This document shows positions 7,964 through 15,986 of a stretch of 29,803 bases of DNA, one piece after another (position 1 is the stretch's first letter; each line of letters starts with the position of its first letter). This DNA is from a virus: positions 1-29,803 of the IMG/VR virus record IMGVR_UViG_3300032223_001159; one strand, 5' to 3'. A program made the position numbers and the translations under genes. The notes under the pieces were generated by a model. The model worked only from the letters and a program-made list of their open reading frames with translations. It did not search any database and had not been told where the DNA came from.

Positions 7964-8433
7964 TAGAATAGCCCTCTTCTATCAATGTTCTCACATATAC
8001 GGGCCATATATTCCTGAAGACCAACCTCATGAATTTTCTGAATCTGCTGATTGATTCTCTGAATAGGACCAACTAGGTCCATCTGTCCAGTAGCATTAGC
8101 TCTCCTAATACATTCTTCCATAGGAGTATCGAAGGTAATAGCTACAGCACCACGGTCAATCTCTAGGAGTCTTTGGATACTAACTTCTGTTGAATGCGTT
8201 CCATCAACTATTACTGTGGAACCACGAGCAATATGGGCGCGAATCATGATATGCTTTATTGCAAAAACCATTGTTTCAGCTAGTGGCTCATAACGTTGTC
8301 CGTGCAAAGCAAGTCTGATATCATCAGAGCAAACAATAACACGATTTGGTTTTTCTTTTGCCCACTCTGTACAGAATGAAGATTTACCGCAGCGTGGCAT
8401 ACCTATTGTAAAATACAGTTTACTTTCTAACAT
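7963..8433 (-). CDS. P-loop kinase, polynucleotide-kinase-like (AAA_33)
   Basis: This 156-residue kinase has a Walker A at residues 11-18 (GMPRCGKS). It also has VIVCSDDIRLALHGQRYEPL, which matches the substrate-side D-D-x-R motif of T4 polynucleotide kinase and zeta-toxin-like kinases, and a later TVIVDGTHST in the Walker B region. Only the kinase domain is present; T4 Pnk also has a C-terminal HAD phosphatase, which is absent here. Likely roles are 5'-phosphorylation of nucleic acid ends or of a small nucleoside/sugar substrate. The exact substrate cannot be read from the sequence. Its ATG lies within the last codons of the preceding gene (7-base overlap). Confidence 0.78.
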   Translation of the reverse strand: MLESKLYFTIGMPRCGKSSFCTEWAKEKPNRVIVCSDDIRLALHGQRYEPLAETMVFAIKHIMIRAHIARGSTVIVDGTHSTEVSIQRLLEIDRGAVAITFDTPMEECIRRANATGQMDLVGPIQRINQQIQKIHEVGLQEYMARICENIDRRGLF

Positions 8434-8708
8434 GACGCTGGTGGCTCCATACCAAGACTAAGATTAGGAAATGCAGCAGAACTATTGTCGTTACTACACG
8501 TAACGCGAGGATTCTTGAGAAACTCATCTAATGGATTTGGTCTAGGACCAATCCAAACAGCACCGCTCGTCGCTCTATCTGGTGTTACTTTATTTAGAAC
8601 TAGAGACAAATGGTCCTTAATAACCTGTGTCTGAGCAGCGTCTAACTTTGTTGGATTTGCTATTTCCATAAATCCTTGTAGCCAGTACACAAAATCATTT
8701 GGTGTCAT
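8427..8708 (-). CDS. Conserved phage hypothetical protein (YWLQGF type)
   Basis: This 93-residue protein begins MTPNDFVYWLQGFMEIANP and continues LDAAQTQVIKDHLSLV. The pattern F-x-Y-W-L-Q-G-F-x-E, then Q-x-x-x-I-x-x-H-L, is one I remember from hypothetical proteins in many tailed phages; their function is not known to me. The C-terminal third is proline- and serine-rich and probably unstructured. It has an AAGGA site before ATG 8708 and overlaps the GT4 gene by 14 bases. Recognition is from memory and not from a search. Confidence 0.68.
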   Translation of the reverse strand: MTPNDFVYWLQGFMEIANPTKLDAAQTQVIKDHLSLVLNKVTPDRATSGAVWIGPRPNPLDEFLKNPRVTCSNDNSSAAFPNLSLGMEPPASC

Positions 8709-9789
8709 TAAGATATTCCTTCATTCTTAGACCAACATTTAGATGAGAATATGGACTAAGGTCAACCTTATTATCCAATGCTCCATAGGTGTAAGCATCT
8801 CTCATACACGCCTGAATACTCTCTATATTACCAGTGTACCACGTTTCTCTGGATGTTCCAATATGACTAAATGTATCATTCATACCGAACACAGGAGCCT
8901 CTGCCATTTCAAATCCGTAGTTTCCATCAGTATACGGAAACATACCTGCTGGATAGACACATGGCTTACCCATTGCTATGGCATCAAACAAAGGAATACT
9001 CCACGCCTCACCATGAGACGTTGTAACAAAGCAGTCACATGTTGCGTGTAACCTAAGAATATCTTCATCAGACATCCTATCAGCAATTACAACCTCAGAA
9101 GAGTAAGTTTCAATTTTATTGTACAGTTTCATTGACTGTTTAATCTTGGTGCATTCGTCAATAACAATCTGAGCGCACTCTTGTGGTGACGCGCCATGCT
9201 TACCAGTTTTAATTAGCAGTTTTATTGGTTCGTTTGGTGAGAATTCTAAATGGAATGCTTGGATGAGACTAAGCATATCCTTACGTTTATTTAGGTCACC
9301 TATTGTGTAGAATACAAAATTACCAGCTAGTTCTGGATGATAAATTTTCTCTCGTGGTTTGCTATACTGCGTTAGGTCAAATGCGTGTGGTACAACTCTA
9401 GTTGGAATATCAACAAGCATACTACTAAAGCAAATATCACAGAATTCCGTTGGAACCCATAGCTCATCCATAGTATTGATTTTTGCTGGCCAAGCGGACA
9501 ACGAAGCTCCAAATGACTCATATACACATAGCGCTATACTTTTTTCAAAGTTACCATTAAACTCCAAGTGATGCGGCAACACATGCTGAATACAGTGAGT
9601 GCAGCCTTTAGTTGACTTAGCTTCTAGCTCTAGAATTCTTTCTGGAATCTCTGGTTTATTAGAATCGCTAAGCTTAACTGCTCTAGGAACAACTTCAACT
9701 CCTGCGGCATCTAAGGCTAGGATATAATCCCTAGCTGCTTTACCCCAACCAGTTTGTTCCTTATAATGTCCTATATACAATACCTTCAT
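8695..9789 (-). CDS. GT-B glycosyltransferase (GT4-like)
   Basis: This 364-residue protein has both halves of a GT-B enzyme. The N-domain opens MKVLYIGHYKEQTGWGKAAR, with the glycine loop followed by YILALDAAGVEVV. The interdomain region RVVPHAFDLTQY and the C-domain strand FVFYTIGDLNKRKDM follow. DCFVTTSHGEAWSIPLFDAI near residue 255 is the donor-site E-x7-E-like region with the second acid as Asp. It is soluble. It overlaps the 541-residue GT gene by ATGA and is probably made in step with it. Confidence 0.87.
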   Translation of the reverse strand: MKVLYIGHYKEQTGWGKAARDYILALDAAGVEVVPRAVKLSDSNKPEIPERILELEAKSTKGCTHCIQHVLPHHLEFNGNFEKSIALCVYESFGASLSAWPAKINTMDELWVPTEFCDICFSSMLVDIPTRVVPHAFDLTQYSKPREKIYHPELAGNFVFYTIGDLNKRKDMLSLIQAFHLEFSPNEPIKLLIKTGKHGASPQECAQIVIDECTKIKQSMKLYNKIETYSSEVVIADRMSDEDILRLHATCDCFVTTSHGEAWSIPLFDAIAMGKPCVYPAGMFPYTDGNYGFEMAEAPVFGMNDTFSHIGTSRETWYTGNIESIQACMRDAYTYGALDNKVDLSPYSHLNVGLRMKEYLNDTK

Positions 9790-11411
9790 TGATTTTTCCT
9801 TAGTGATTCAGAACGCTTTTGTTCCCAATATTGCTTTTCTTCTAGTAGAGCGCCGAAGTGCTTTACTGCAACCTCTCTATCAAATGGAAGTAGAGACATT
9901 CCACGACCAGAAATATCTTCGTGATAATACTTACCATCAAATGACCTTGGAGCAACACCGTTAGATATATCTCTAATTAGTCTAGCTTCCATAAAGCTAC
10001 CAACAAATTCAGGAGCTTGTAGAACCTGTGTAATTAGAAATCTAGCAAACTCAGAGTTAGATGCGTTTTTAGGAACCTGAATGTTCATATTATACCGAAC
10101 GTCTGGTGCATTCCAAGGTTTCTTAGGTGCTGTGTTATTTAGGGCATCTAGCCAAATCCTAGCGATATCATCATAACTACGAAGACCATATAACATTCTT
10201 GAGAACTCGCCCTTTTCACGAAGTTCTGACTTACTCATACCCAAATAAGTCTTTAGTCCATTTAGGAAACTATGCGAATCTGGTAGAGCCATCATACGAC
10301 CAGTTTCTGGTTCCTTAAAGAAACCGACTGGTTTAATTGGATATCCATTAGACTGATGAATAATTTCACTCATAGCTGAATAATCGACACCCATTACAGG
10401 AATACCACACGCAATAGCCTCACCAAGAGGCATACCATATCCTTCGCATATAGCGTATTGAACGTAAACGTCCATAGCATTATATACAAGGTTCATCGCC
10501 TCGTTTGGAATACCATTTTGCGTGTTAGTAAATGTAGATGAGTTTCCGTTACCACATTTCTGACAGCTACTAAAAATACCTCTATAGAACGAGAATTCAA
10601 TATTCTTACATTGTGGATTTCTACACACATATGTGAATAGTACGCGGTCCATTACTCCATGCTCTAGAAGAAGCTCGTCAAGCTCCCAAGTATCAGGATT
10701 AGAAGTATGGCAAAGTAAAAACACATCTTTTCTTTTGCTCTCGCGTAGATAACGACTGAAGTCTCTGAATAGCTCTGGAAATAGCTTGCGGCGTTGATTA
10801 CGCATAACCGTACCAACGACTGTGATATCTCCAAGACCGATAGCCTTCTTGATGTCAGCTTTCTGTTCTTCTGATAGTGGCCTATATTCAGCAGATGAAC
10901 ATGGACTTGCTGCTGCGTGAGTATTCTTAAGCCCCGCTTCATTTAGAACATCAATTCCCCAGTCAGTATAAGATAGAAGCTTATCTGCTGTGGCATACAT
11001 ATCTAGCCATGTTTTATGTTGTGGAATCGCGTCTACTGCTGGCATAACTACGTGAGCAAAATACTTACGTAATGGGCTTCTAAACTGATACTCGAAGTGC
11101 CAAGAATCACGAATATCAATTACGTGCGTTGGCTGAAAATCAAGTAACACATCGTTAAATATACCAGCACCAAAAGCATTTAGTGGATTAGACTGAAATT
11201 GCTCTACCATTCTCTGGTCACTTCTCAAAGGTGCGACTGGATATACTCTCCACGGAACATTACGAATCCTTTGGTCGTCTGGACTACAGTAACATGCTAG
11301 TTCCGCAACTTCTACTCCCGGCACTTTATTTAGTCGGCTTAGTAGCTCTCTCATATAAATTGAGTATCCGCTACTTACCTGAGTAAATTCACCACACGCT
11401 AATACTTTCAT
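9786..11411 (-). CDS. GT-B glycosyltransferase (GT4-like) with inserted zinc ribbon
   Basis: This 541-residue protein opens MKVLACGEFTQVSSGYSIYM, a GT-B N-domain loop, and has the donor motif CEGYGMPLGEAIACGIPVMG at residues 322-341 (E323 and E331 as the E-x7-E pair). Between the C-domain start and that motif sits a four-cysteine cluster at residues 263-286 (C-x4-C, 14 residues, C-x2-C), a likely zinc ribbon that ordinary GT4 enzymes lack. The last 130 residues are an extra region of unknown fold. It is the largest gene of the glycan block and is coupled by ATGA to the 115-residue gene before it. Confidence 0.85.
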   Translation of the reverse strand: MKVLACGEFTQVSSGYSIYMRELLSRLNKVPGVEVAELACYCSPDDQRIRNVPWRVYPVAPLRSDQRMVEQFQSNPLNAFGAGIFNDVLLDFQPTHVIDIRDSWHFEYQFRSPLRKYFAHVVMPAVDAIPQHKTWLDMYATADKLLSYTDWGIDVLNEAGLKNTHAAASPCSSAEYRPLSEEQKADIKKAIGLGDITVVGTVMRNQRRKLFPELFRDFSRYLRESKRKDVFLLCHTSNPDTWELDELLLEHGVMDRVLFTYVCRNPQCKNIEFSFYRGIFSSCQKCGNGNSSTFTNTQNGIPNEAMNLVYNAMDVYVQYAICEGYGMPLGEAIACGIPVMGVDYSAMSEIIHQSNGYPIKPVGFFKEPETGRMMALPDSHSFLNGLKTYLGMSKSELREKGEFSRMLYGLRSYDDIARIWLDALNNTAPKKPWNAPDVRYNMNIQVPKNASNSEFARFLITQVLQAPEFVGSFMEARLIRDISNGVAPRSFDGKYYHEDISGRGMSLLPFDREVAVKHFGALLEEKQYWEQKRSESLRKNQ

Positions 11412-11755
11412 TCATTATCCCATTCAGCTAAATTAACTGGACATACGCTTGTCATTTCGTAATCAAGATTATGCTTTTGCACAATTTCCCACCATCCATA
11501 CCAAACACCATCTTTTTTATAGCATGGTACGCAACCATATCCTATATAGAATTCGTCAGATGTGTTATATGTCACACCATTTGGAGCTAGATATGGTCCA
11601 CGCTGCTTATCATTTCCATATAGGCAAATGTATCCAAGTGCTTTAATAGCCTCAGACTGCGCAGTATTTTTTACAGTAAACTCATTATTCCAAGCGGCCC
11701 AAATAGCAGACCACTCTTCGTCAGACATACTTTTGGGCTTTGGAATGTAACACAT
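11408..11755 (-). CDS. Hypothetical protein
   Basis: This 115-residue acidic, tryptophan-rich protein has no family I recognise. The N-terminus MSDEEWSAIWAAWNNEF looks like an amphipathic helix. The middle has paired tyrosines and prolines (YGNDKQRGPYLAPNGVTYN) and YIGYGCVPCYKKDGVWYGWW includes a C-x-x-C. With C44 and C103, four cysteines are present but not in a clear ribbon pattern. It lies between the SSB-like gene and the large GT gene with short overlaps at both ends (TGATG and ATGA), so it marks the border between replication and glycan blocks. Confidence 0.55.
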   Translation of the reverse strand: MCYIPKPKSMSDEEWSAIWAAWNNEFTVKNTAQSEAIKALGYICLYGNDKQRGPYLAPNGVTYNTSDEFYIGYGCVPCYKKDGVWYGWWEIVQKHNLDYEMTSVCPVNLAEWDNE

Positions 11756-12093
11756 CAGACAGTCTGCTCTTTCTTAGGAATCCATCTAAATGACGAAACC
11801 CTAAAGATAACCTTAGAATTTTTCTTGCCATCTTCTGATTCCCAGCGATTCTGTCGTGGAGTTCCCTTAAGAACAATAATAGTATCGCCCTTATGACAGT
11901 TGTTTTCAATGTACTCTGCTGCCTTATCCCAAAGTTCTAGGTCAAAGTATGAAAACAGTTCTTTCTTCTGCTCGCCCTGCCCAATTTGCTCAACCACCAT
12001 ACCGGCAACGTTAGCAACTTTTGTATTTCCAACTGACTTAATGGTAGGCTCTTGTGCAATAACAAATGCTCCGGTTACGTGTGCTTCGCTCAT
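11755..12093 (-). CDS. ssb: Single-stranded DNA-binding protein (OB-fold SSB-like)
   Basis: This 112-residue protein follows the SSB layout: VTGAFVIAQEPTIKSVGNTKVANVAGMV (strands 1-2), LFSYFDLELWDKAAEYIENN (the F-x-x-x-x-W-x-x-x-A-E motif), KGDTIIVLKGTPRQNRWE (strand 4) and VIFRVSSFRWI (strand 5). Bacterial SSBs are about 150-180 residues and end in an acidic tip (D-D-D-I-P-F type) that recruits partners. Here the protein stops just after the OB fold, at WIPKKEQTV, with no tip. It would coat ssDNA at the phage fork. It lies directly downstream of the C-terminal polymerase half, separated by one gene. Confidence 0.82.
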   Translation of the reverse strand: MSEAHVTGAFVIAQEPTIKSVGNTKVANVAGMVVEQIGQGEQKKELFSYFDLELWDKAAEYIENNCHKGDTIIVLKGTPRQNRWESEDGKKNSKVIFRVSSFRWIPKKEQTV

Positions 12094-12094
12094 G

Positions 12095-12595
12095 TTAGTC
12101 CTCTCTTAGATATCTCTTTGTAATAACCTCAAAACCATCAACAACCTCTTTTGGAATCAAAGAGGCATTTCCCTTAACTGCAAATCTACTTAGAGCAATA
12201 TGAAAAACTGATTCTAAGTCTAGAGTCTTTGTTGCCGATGGCGCAGTAATCATTTCGATTAAACTAATCTTATGTTCGCCATCACTTATTGCATTGTCAC
12301 TACTATCAAACGCTCTCATTAGCGAGCTATCCATAGCACGATATTCCATCCTAGATGTTATATCTGTTGCAACTAGATATCTAAGAGCGTAGTCTGGACA
12401 TTCTATAGACTCGGACTTTGAACCATTGACATATACAGTTAACTTATCATCATCAAGTTCATATATTATATGTTCTTCTGGAATACTTAAAAAGATGTTT
12501 TTGGGAAGCTTCGTCATCAATCCTCTAATGTGGTCAACCATTATTACTTTTGCGAAGTAGTTAAGTCTGATGTGTTCTTCTTTTGCATCACTCAT
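12095..12595 (-). CDS. Hypothetical protein next to SSB
   Basis: This 166-residue acidic protein has no recognised domain. Features include an N-terminal helix region (HIRLNYFAKVIMVDHIRGLM), a beta hairpin (IIYELDDDKLTVYVNGSK) and a helical C-half with SVFHIALSRFAVKG. There are no cysteine clusters, P-loop or membrane segments. It is translated between the polymerase C-half (ATGA overlap) and SSB (one-base gap), so a replication-accessory role such as an SSB or polymerase partner is reasonable. This is inferred only from position. Confidence 0.55.
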   Translation of the reverse strand: MSDAKEEHIRLNYFAKVIMVDHIRGLMTKLPKNIFLSIPEEHIIYELDDDKLTVYVNGSKSESIECPDYALRYLVATDITSRMEYRAMDSSLMRAFDSSDNAISDGEHKISLIEMITAPSATKTLDLESVFHIALSRFAVKGNASLIPKEVVDGFEVITKRYLRED

Positions 12596-14205
12596 ATTTG
12601 TATTACTTTCTTAACTGATAGTGAACCCTTCTTGCTTTTATGGCCAGCGAAGATAACCGTGTTACCCACGAATAGTAAGAAGTTATTATCAGCATACTCA
12701 TTAGAAGATATTGATACTTCTATAGAACCAGTGTTATCGTGAGCGGAAATAAAGCCCATAGGTTTAGCATCTGGTACTTTAGCTTTCCATTCTGATACCC
12801 TATCTATTTGGAGGGCCATTACTATTGACTTGAGTTCCGTTGTCGGAAAATCAGCGCATGTACAGTTTACCGCAGAAGTGTCGCAGGCGTCAAGTTTTGA
12901 ACAACTAATTGACACTCCAAGTAGGTCGGTTTCTATTCCAGACACCCAAGCTACTGAATCTTCTAATTTTTCTGGCGGCTTTTGCAGTAATAGATACATG
13001 CTACGAATTGTTTCTACGCGCCTTTTATTCGGAATACCAGAACTCATTAGTCCTTCTACAGCCTCGATAATATTTGTAAATCCACGAGTCTTAATCCAAG
13101 CGATTTCTCTTTCGGTTAATGTGGACGTTTTGTGGTAGTCAAATAGCATTTCCTGTCTCATCATGCCAAATTTAGAGAAGGCTCCACATGAGATAAGATT
13201 ATTAACTACAGCGCTATGAAGTTTAGGCAAAACAAATATAAGTACCTCGTACCAATTCATATTAGTAAGTGACTTGCCAACTTCCTGCTCAATGACGGAG
13301 ATTCTACTAAATGTTTCGGCTACCTTACTGTAGCCAACACTCTTAACATTACCAGCCCCAAATCTAATAGAATTCTTACCTTCAATAATGAAGTTATCAT
13401 TACCTATAAAAATTGATGGCGGTAGAATCTCGATACCGTAAGCCTTAGAGTCCTGAATTAGCTCGCGTACTTCCTCACGAGGCTTTTGCTTATCACCAGC
13501 TAGAGATAGCCAGCTACAGAAGAATTGCACAGGAAAATGTGCCTTAGCGTATGCACACCAGTAAGCTGTTTCAGCATACTCAACACCGTGAGCTTTATTG
13601 AAAGAATATCGGTTACTCTTTTCAATTATGTCGAACAGCGTCTTAGCTTCCTCTTGATTGATAATATTGGTTTTTTGGCATCCTTCAATAAAGATACCGC
13701 GACACTCTGCCATTACGTCCGCTTTCTTTTTACCAATAGCACGACGAAGCATATCTGCCTGTACCAAGTCGAAGCCAGCGAATAGACGTGCTAGAGCTAG
13801 TGTTTGTTCCTGATATGTAACAACACCGTATGTGCTATCAAGAATAGCGTCGGCCTGTGGGTGGAAGTTCTCGTATGATTCTTCACCAGACTTTCGGTCG
13901 GCGAAGTGAGTAGTCATACTCTTACCTTCAAGCATAGCTCGCAAGCAACCGGGACGAATAAGACTTACAAGAGCGGAAACCTCTTCGATACAAACTGGCT
14001 GAATAAGCTTTGACCACTTAACACCCAAGTTCTTTTCTAGCTGGAATACACCTTTTGTCTTGCCATCACAGAATAACTGCCATGCACGATTACATCTATG
14101 GTTTAGGTTATAATAGTCAATTTCTATGGATGGAAAGCCGTCTGATTTAACTGTTTCATCAAGAACAGGTAGCTTACATCCACAATCAAAATCGTATGTC
14201 GTCAT
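12592..14205 (-). CDS. dnaE: DNA polymerase III alpha, C-terminal half (fingers, HhH, OB)
   Basis: This 537-residue protein carries the C-terminal half of a family C polymerase. TKGVFQLE at residues 50-57 and VSALVSLIRPGCL at 77-89 are the start of the fingers, and YGVVTYQEQTLALARLFAGF at 126-145 and DMLRRAIGKKK at 151-161 continue them. YSFNKAHGVEYAETAYWCAY at 200-219 follows. A C-terminal OB-like part (MGFISAHDNTGSIEVSI) ends the protein. It has no PHP domain and no catalytic aspartates; those lie in the separate gene at 17544-19445, so the two should form one enzyme. The N-terminus (MTTYDFDCGCKLPVLDE) has no intein sequence. It starts at ATG 14205 with an AAGG site. Confidence 0.92.
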   Translation of the reverse strand: MTTYDFDCGCKLPVLDETVKSDGFPSIEIDYYNLNHRCNRAWQLFCDGKTKGVFQLEKNLGVKWSKLIQPVCIEEVSALVSLIRPGCLRAMLEGKSMTTHFADRKSGEESYENFHPQADAILDSTYGVVTYQEQTLALARLFAGFDLVQADMLRRAIGKKKADVMAECRGIFIEGCQKTNIINQEEAKTLFDIIEKSNRYSFNKAHGVEYAETAYWCAYAKAHFPVQFFCSWLSLAGDKQKPREEVRELIQDSKAYGIEILPPSIFIGNDNFIIEGKNSIRFGAGNVKSVGYSKVAETFSRISVIEQEVGKSLTNMNWYEVLIFVLPKLHSAVVNNLISCGAFSKFGMMRQEMLFDYHKTSTLTEREIAWIKTRGFTNIIEAVEGLMSSGIPNKRRVETIRSMYLLLQKPPEKLEDSVAWVSGIETDLLGVSISCSKLDACDTSAVNCTCADFPTTELKSIVMALQIDRVSEWKAKVPDAKPMGFISAHDNTGSIEVSISSNEYADNNFLLFVGNTVIFAGHKSKKGSLSVKKVIQI

Positions 14206-14206
14206 A

Positions 14207-14482
14207 TTAAACCTTGTGTGGGTTTGGTACAGAGTCTAGTGAATAGGCGGTCTGTGGCGATGGTGTAGAAGCAAACCATCTCTTGAAGTGTTCTACGGAT
14301 GATTGACTACCTTCAATCTTAACTTCGCGGTGCATTGGGACATGACCGTCCTTTAGTTGCCTGTAATAAACAAGCTTAGCATTCGCACACGTTTCCAAGA
14401 ACTTTTCGATAGTACTCTGCATACACCAATGTTCATTTTCCGTTAGGTACATACAGAAATAGAAAGTGTCATATTTGTCCAT
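14207..14482 (-). CDS. Unknown protein, tandem paralog B (DGHVP family)
   Basis: This 91-residue protein shares a core with the gene directly before it: YYRQLKDGHVPMHREVKIEG, then VEHFKRWF, against WYRPLRDGHVPNHMEVKFRG and IAKFKRWF. The two are clearly tandem duplicates. No known family comes to mind. The invariant D-G-H-V-P-x-H-x-E-V-K could be a binding or catalytic element, with two histidines and a glutamate. I start it at ATG 14482, where AGGAG stands nine bases upstream; a longer TTG start is possible but would overlap that site. It lies just before the polymerase C-half. Confidence 0.7.
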   Translation of the reverse strand: MDKYDTFYFCMYLTENEHWCMQSTIEKFLETCANAKLVYYRQLKDGHVPMHREVKIEGSQSSVEHFKRWFASTPSPQTAYSLDSVPNPHKV

Positions 14483-14810
14483 TTTTCCTGTCTCCTTCAA
14501 TCAATCTTTTTTCTTCAATCTTTTTCTGGAACTGTAGATATATGTCATCAAACTTAGCCCTATTTGGATTCTCAACAATAGCTGCTGTATTAGGGGAAAA
14601 CCACCGCTTAAATTTAGCAATAGCTTTATGAGAACCACGGAACTTTACTTCCATATGATTTGGTACATGACCATCACGAAGAGGTCTATACCACAATAGA
14701 GACAACCTACCACGTAGAGCAACAATAAACTTAGCCATATCCATGTAGGCTTCCTTATGTTCATCATCACTAGCTAGACGTAGACACATATACAAACTTT
14801 TTGTAGCCAT
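14469..14810 (-). CDS. Unknown protein, tandem paralog A (DGHVP family)
   Basis: This 113-residue protein is the first of the tandem pair. After MATKSLYMCLRLASDDEHKE, which parallels the paralog's FYFCMYLTENEHW, it has the shared core WYRPLRDGHVPNHMEVKFRG and FKRWFSP. It then has its own charged C-terminus (KKIEEKRLIEGDRKNG). The start is ATG 14810, which shares a base with the stop of the exonuclease gene (TAATG). Two predicted strands and a helix around the core suggest a small alpha/beta fold. The position between the proofreading exonuclease and the polymerase C-half suggests replication-linked use, which is inference. Confidence 0.7.
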   Translation of the reverse strand: MATKSLYMCLRLASDDEHKEAYMDMAKFIVALRGRLSLLWYRPLRDGHVPNHMEVKFRGSHKAIAKFKRWFSPNTAAIVENPNRAKFDDIYLQFQKKIEEKRLIEGDRKNGQI

Positions 14811-15538
14811 TAAAACACCGGCCTTTTCCATGAGGCTAACGAGCCTTCAAATCGAACCTTAAGTGGAGTTTGGCATTTCGTACACTCGAAGCCAACATTC
14901 ATTTTTCTGTGCATTCTTAGGAATCGTATAACAAGTTCAGCACAGTCAATTACGTCATTTTTAGCGTCGTGCGCTCCCTCTTTAGTCATTCCTAGCCAGT
15001 CTCTTATTGCATCTAGACTAATAGAGTGGTTGTTATTAATCTTAATGTTCTCGGCAACTTTCCAGAACTCAACTAGAAGGTCATAAGACACAAGTGGATG
15101 GAATACAGTATTTGTTTCCCAAGTCTTATCCCATTGACCAAACTGCTCGGCATATCTATCTGTGATGAAGTTGTCGAATTTATTAATATTAAATCCGCAC
15201 GGAATAGGAGAACCCCAAGCGCCCCCACGATTAGTTCGGTACTTAGCGATTGACTCCATCCAAGATTCCCATACTTGCTTAAGTTCTGGAGCCTTAGCTA
15301 GATTCTCACGAGTCTTATGAGTAATACGAAGCGCTTCTTCGTCAATAGGAGCGAGTCCAGCTTCTATAGCTGCCGCGTCATCTAGGATAGGTTTCACTTC
15401 GGATGAAAATAGACTATTCTCTACAAGAACTAACTTACGTGGCTCAATTACAATAGAGGCTATCTGCGTAAGCTGTGTATTATGCTTGTTCCTAGAACCA
15501 GTTTCATAATCATATACAAGAAGATAATTGAAATTCAT
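14810..15538 (-). CDS. DnaQ-like 3'-5' proofreading exonuclease
   Basis: This 242-residue DEDDh exonuclease has Exo I as VYDYETG (D10, E12), Exo II as GFNINKFDN (about 115-123, acidic residue D122) and Exo III as HDAKND (H190, D195). These are the four acidic residues plus histidine that bind two metals and remove mismatched 3' ends. DnaQ/epsilon is about 243 residues, so the length fits. The C-terminal tail has a lone C-x-x-C (ECTKCQTP). It lies between the two polymerase III alpha genes and is probably the proofreading subunit of that enzyme. An AAGGA site precedes ATG 15538. Confidence 0.9.
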   Translation of the reverse strand: MNFNYLLVYDYETGSRNKHNTQLTQIASIVIEPRKLVLVENSLFSSEVKPILDDAAAIEAGLAPIDEEALRITHKTRENLAKAPELKQVWESWMESIAKYRTNRGGAWGSPIPCGFNINKFDNFITDRYAEQFGQWDKTWETNTVFHPLVSYDLLVEFWKVAENIKINNNHSISLDAIRDWLGMTKEGAHDAKNDVIDCAELVIRFLRMHRKMNVGFECTKCQTPLKVRFEGSLASWKRPVF

Positions 15539-15546
15539 TTAATTCC

Positions 15547-15765
15547 TTAGTCAAGAATCCCTAAGTCGTAGTCTACTCCGCATTGGTATTTTACGTGGTT
15601 GAATTCAGTAGCAAAACCACATTGGAATGTATAGTATTTATCACCATTTTGAAAACGGAACTCAGTTAGCACTCTACTTCCACAAAATGGACAACTACCA
15701 TTCATCGGTAATCCAGAAACATTAGAACCAACAATATTTTGTCTAGGTTCAATATTAGATGCCAT
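15547..15765 (-). CDS. Zinc-ribbon mini-protein with C-terminal DYDLGILD tail
   Basis: This 72-residue protein has a disordered N-terminus, then CPFCGSRVLTEF, and a second cysteine region FQCGFATEF ... YQCGVDYDLGILD. It looks like a one-zinc ribbon with uneven spacing. The last eight residues, DYDLGILD (coding bases 15550-15573), are the shared tail. Its start overlaps the stop of the previous tailed gene (TAATG), and its neighbour 15765-15986 has a similar CPFC beginning, so the two could be old duplicates. The tail codons TTA-GGG differ from those used by other copies. Function is unknown. Confidence 0.78.
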   Translation of the reverse strand: MASNIEPRQNIVGSNVSGLPMNGSCPFCGSRVLTEFRFQNGDKYYTFQCGFATEFNHVKYQCGVDYDLGILD

Positions 15766-15986
15766 TATTCAATTTCTCCAATATCAAAGTCGATATGAGC
15801 TTTACAAGTGCTTATGAGTATGGCACCGGAGTCGATACCATACCCACATAGAAATATACTTTTATCTACTCCATCAATAAAGTTTACTTTACTACCACAA
15901 CTACAAAACGGGCATGATAGTCTATATGGCTGAGAACTTGGGCTACCCAATACATTTTGATTTGGGTGATGTATCTCTTGTGTCAT
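15765..15986 (-). CDS. Zinc-binding mini-protein with C-terminal DFDIGEIE tail
   Basis: This 73-residue protein has an N-terminal HHPNQNVLGSPSSQPYRLSC followed by PFCSCGSKVNF and a further FLCGYG and STCKAH, giving cysteines enough for one zinc site. It ends in HIDFDIGEIE (tail bases 15768-15791). The GGAGAA inside the tail codons for Gly-Glu lies about nine bases before the next gene's ATG, so the tail DNA also carries the ribosome site for its downstream partner. Both ends overlap neighbours (ATGA and TAATG). It resembles the following gene in its N-L-x-G-S and C-P-F-C elements. Confidence 0.78.
   Translation of the reverse strand: MTQEIHHPNQNVLGSPSSQPYRLSCPFCSCGSKVNFIDGVDKSIFLCGYGIDSGAILISTCKAHIDFDIGEIE

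Noticed and set aside
10664-10942. A 92-codon minus-strand frame within the large GT gene, and one at 1163-1432 within the GT10 gene
   Set aside because: Both are alternative frames fully inside strongly supported genes, without family similarity.
299-11411. T4-type DNA glucosylation system
   Set aside because: The transferases belong to GT2, GT4, GT10 and GT25 types rather than T4 alpha/beta-glucosyltransferase-like proteins, and no hydroxymethylase is in the window. The possibility remains open but is not supported here.
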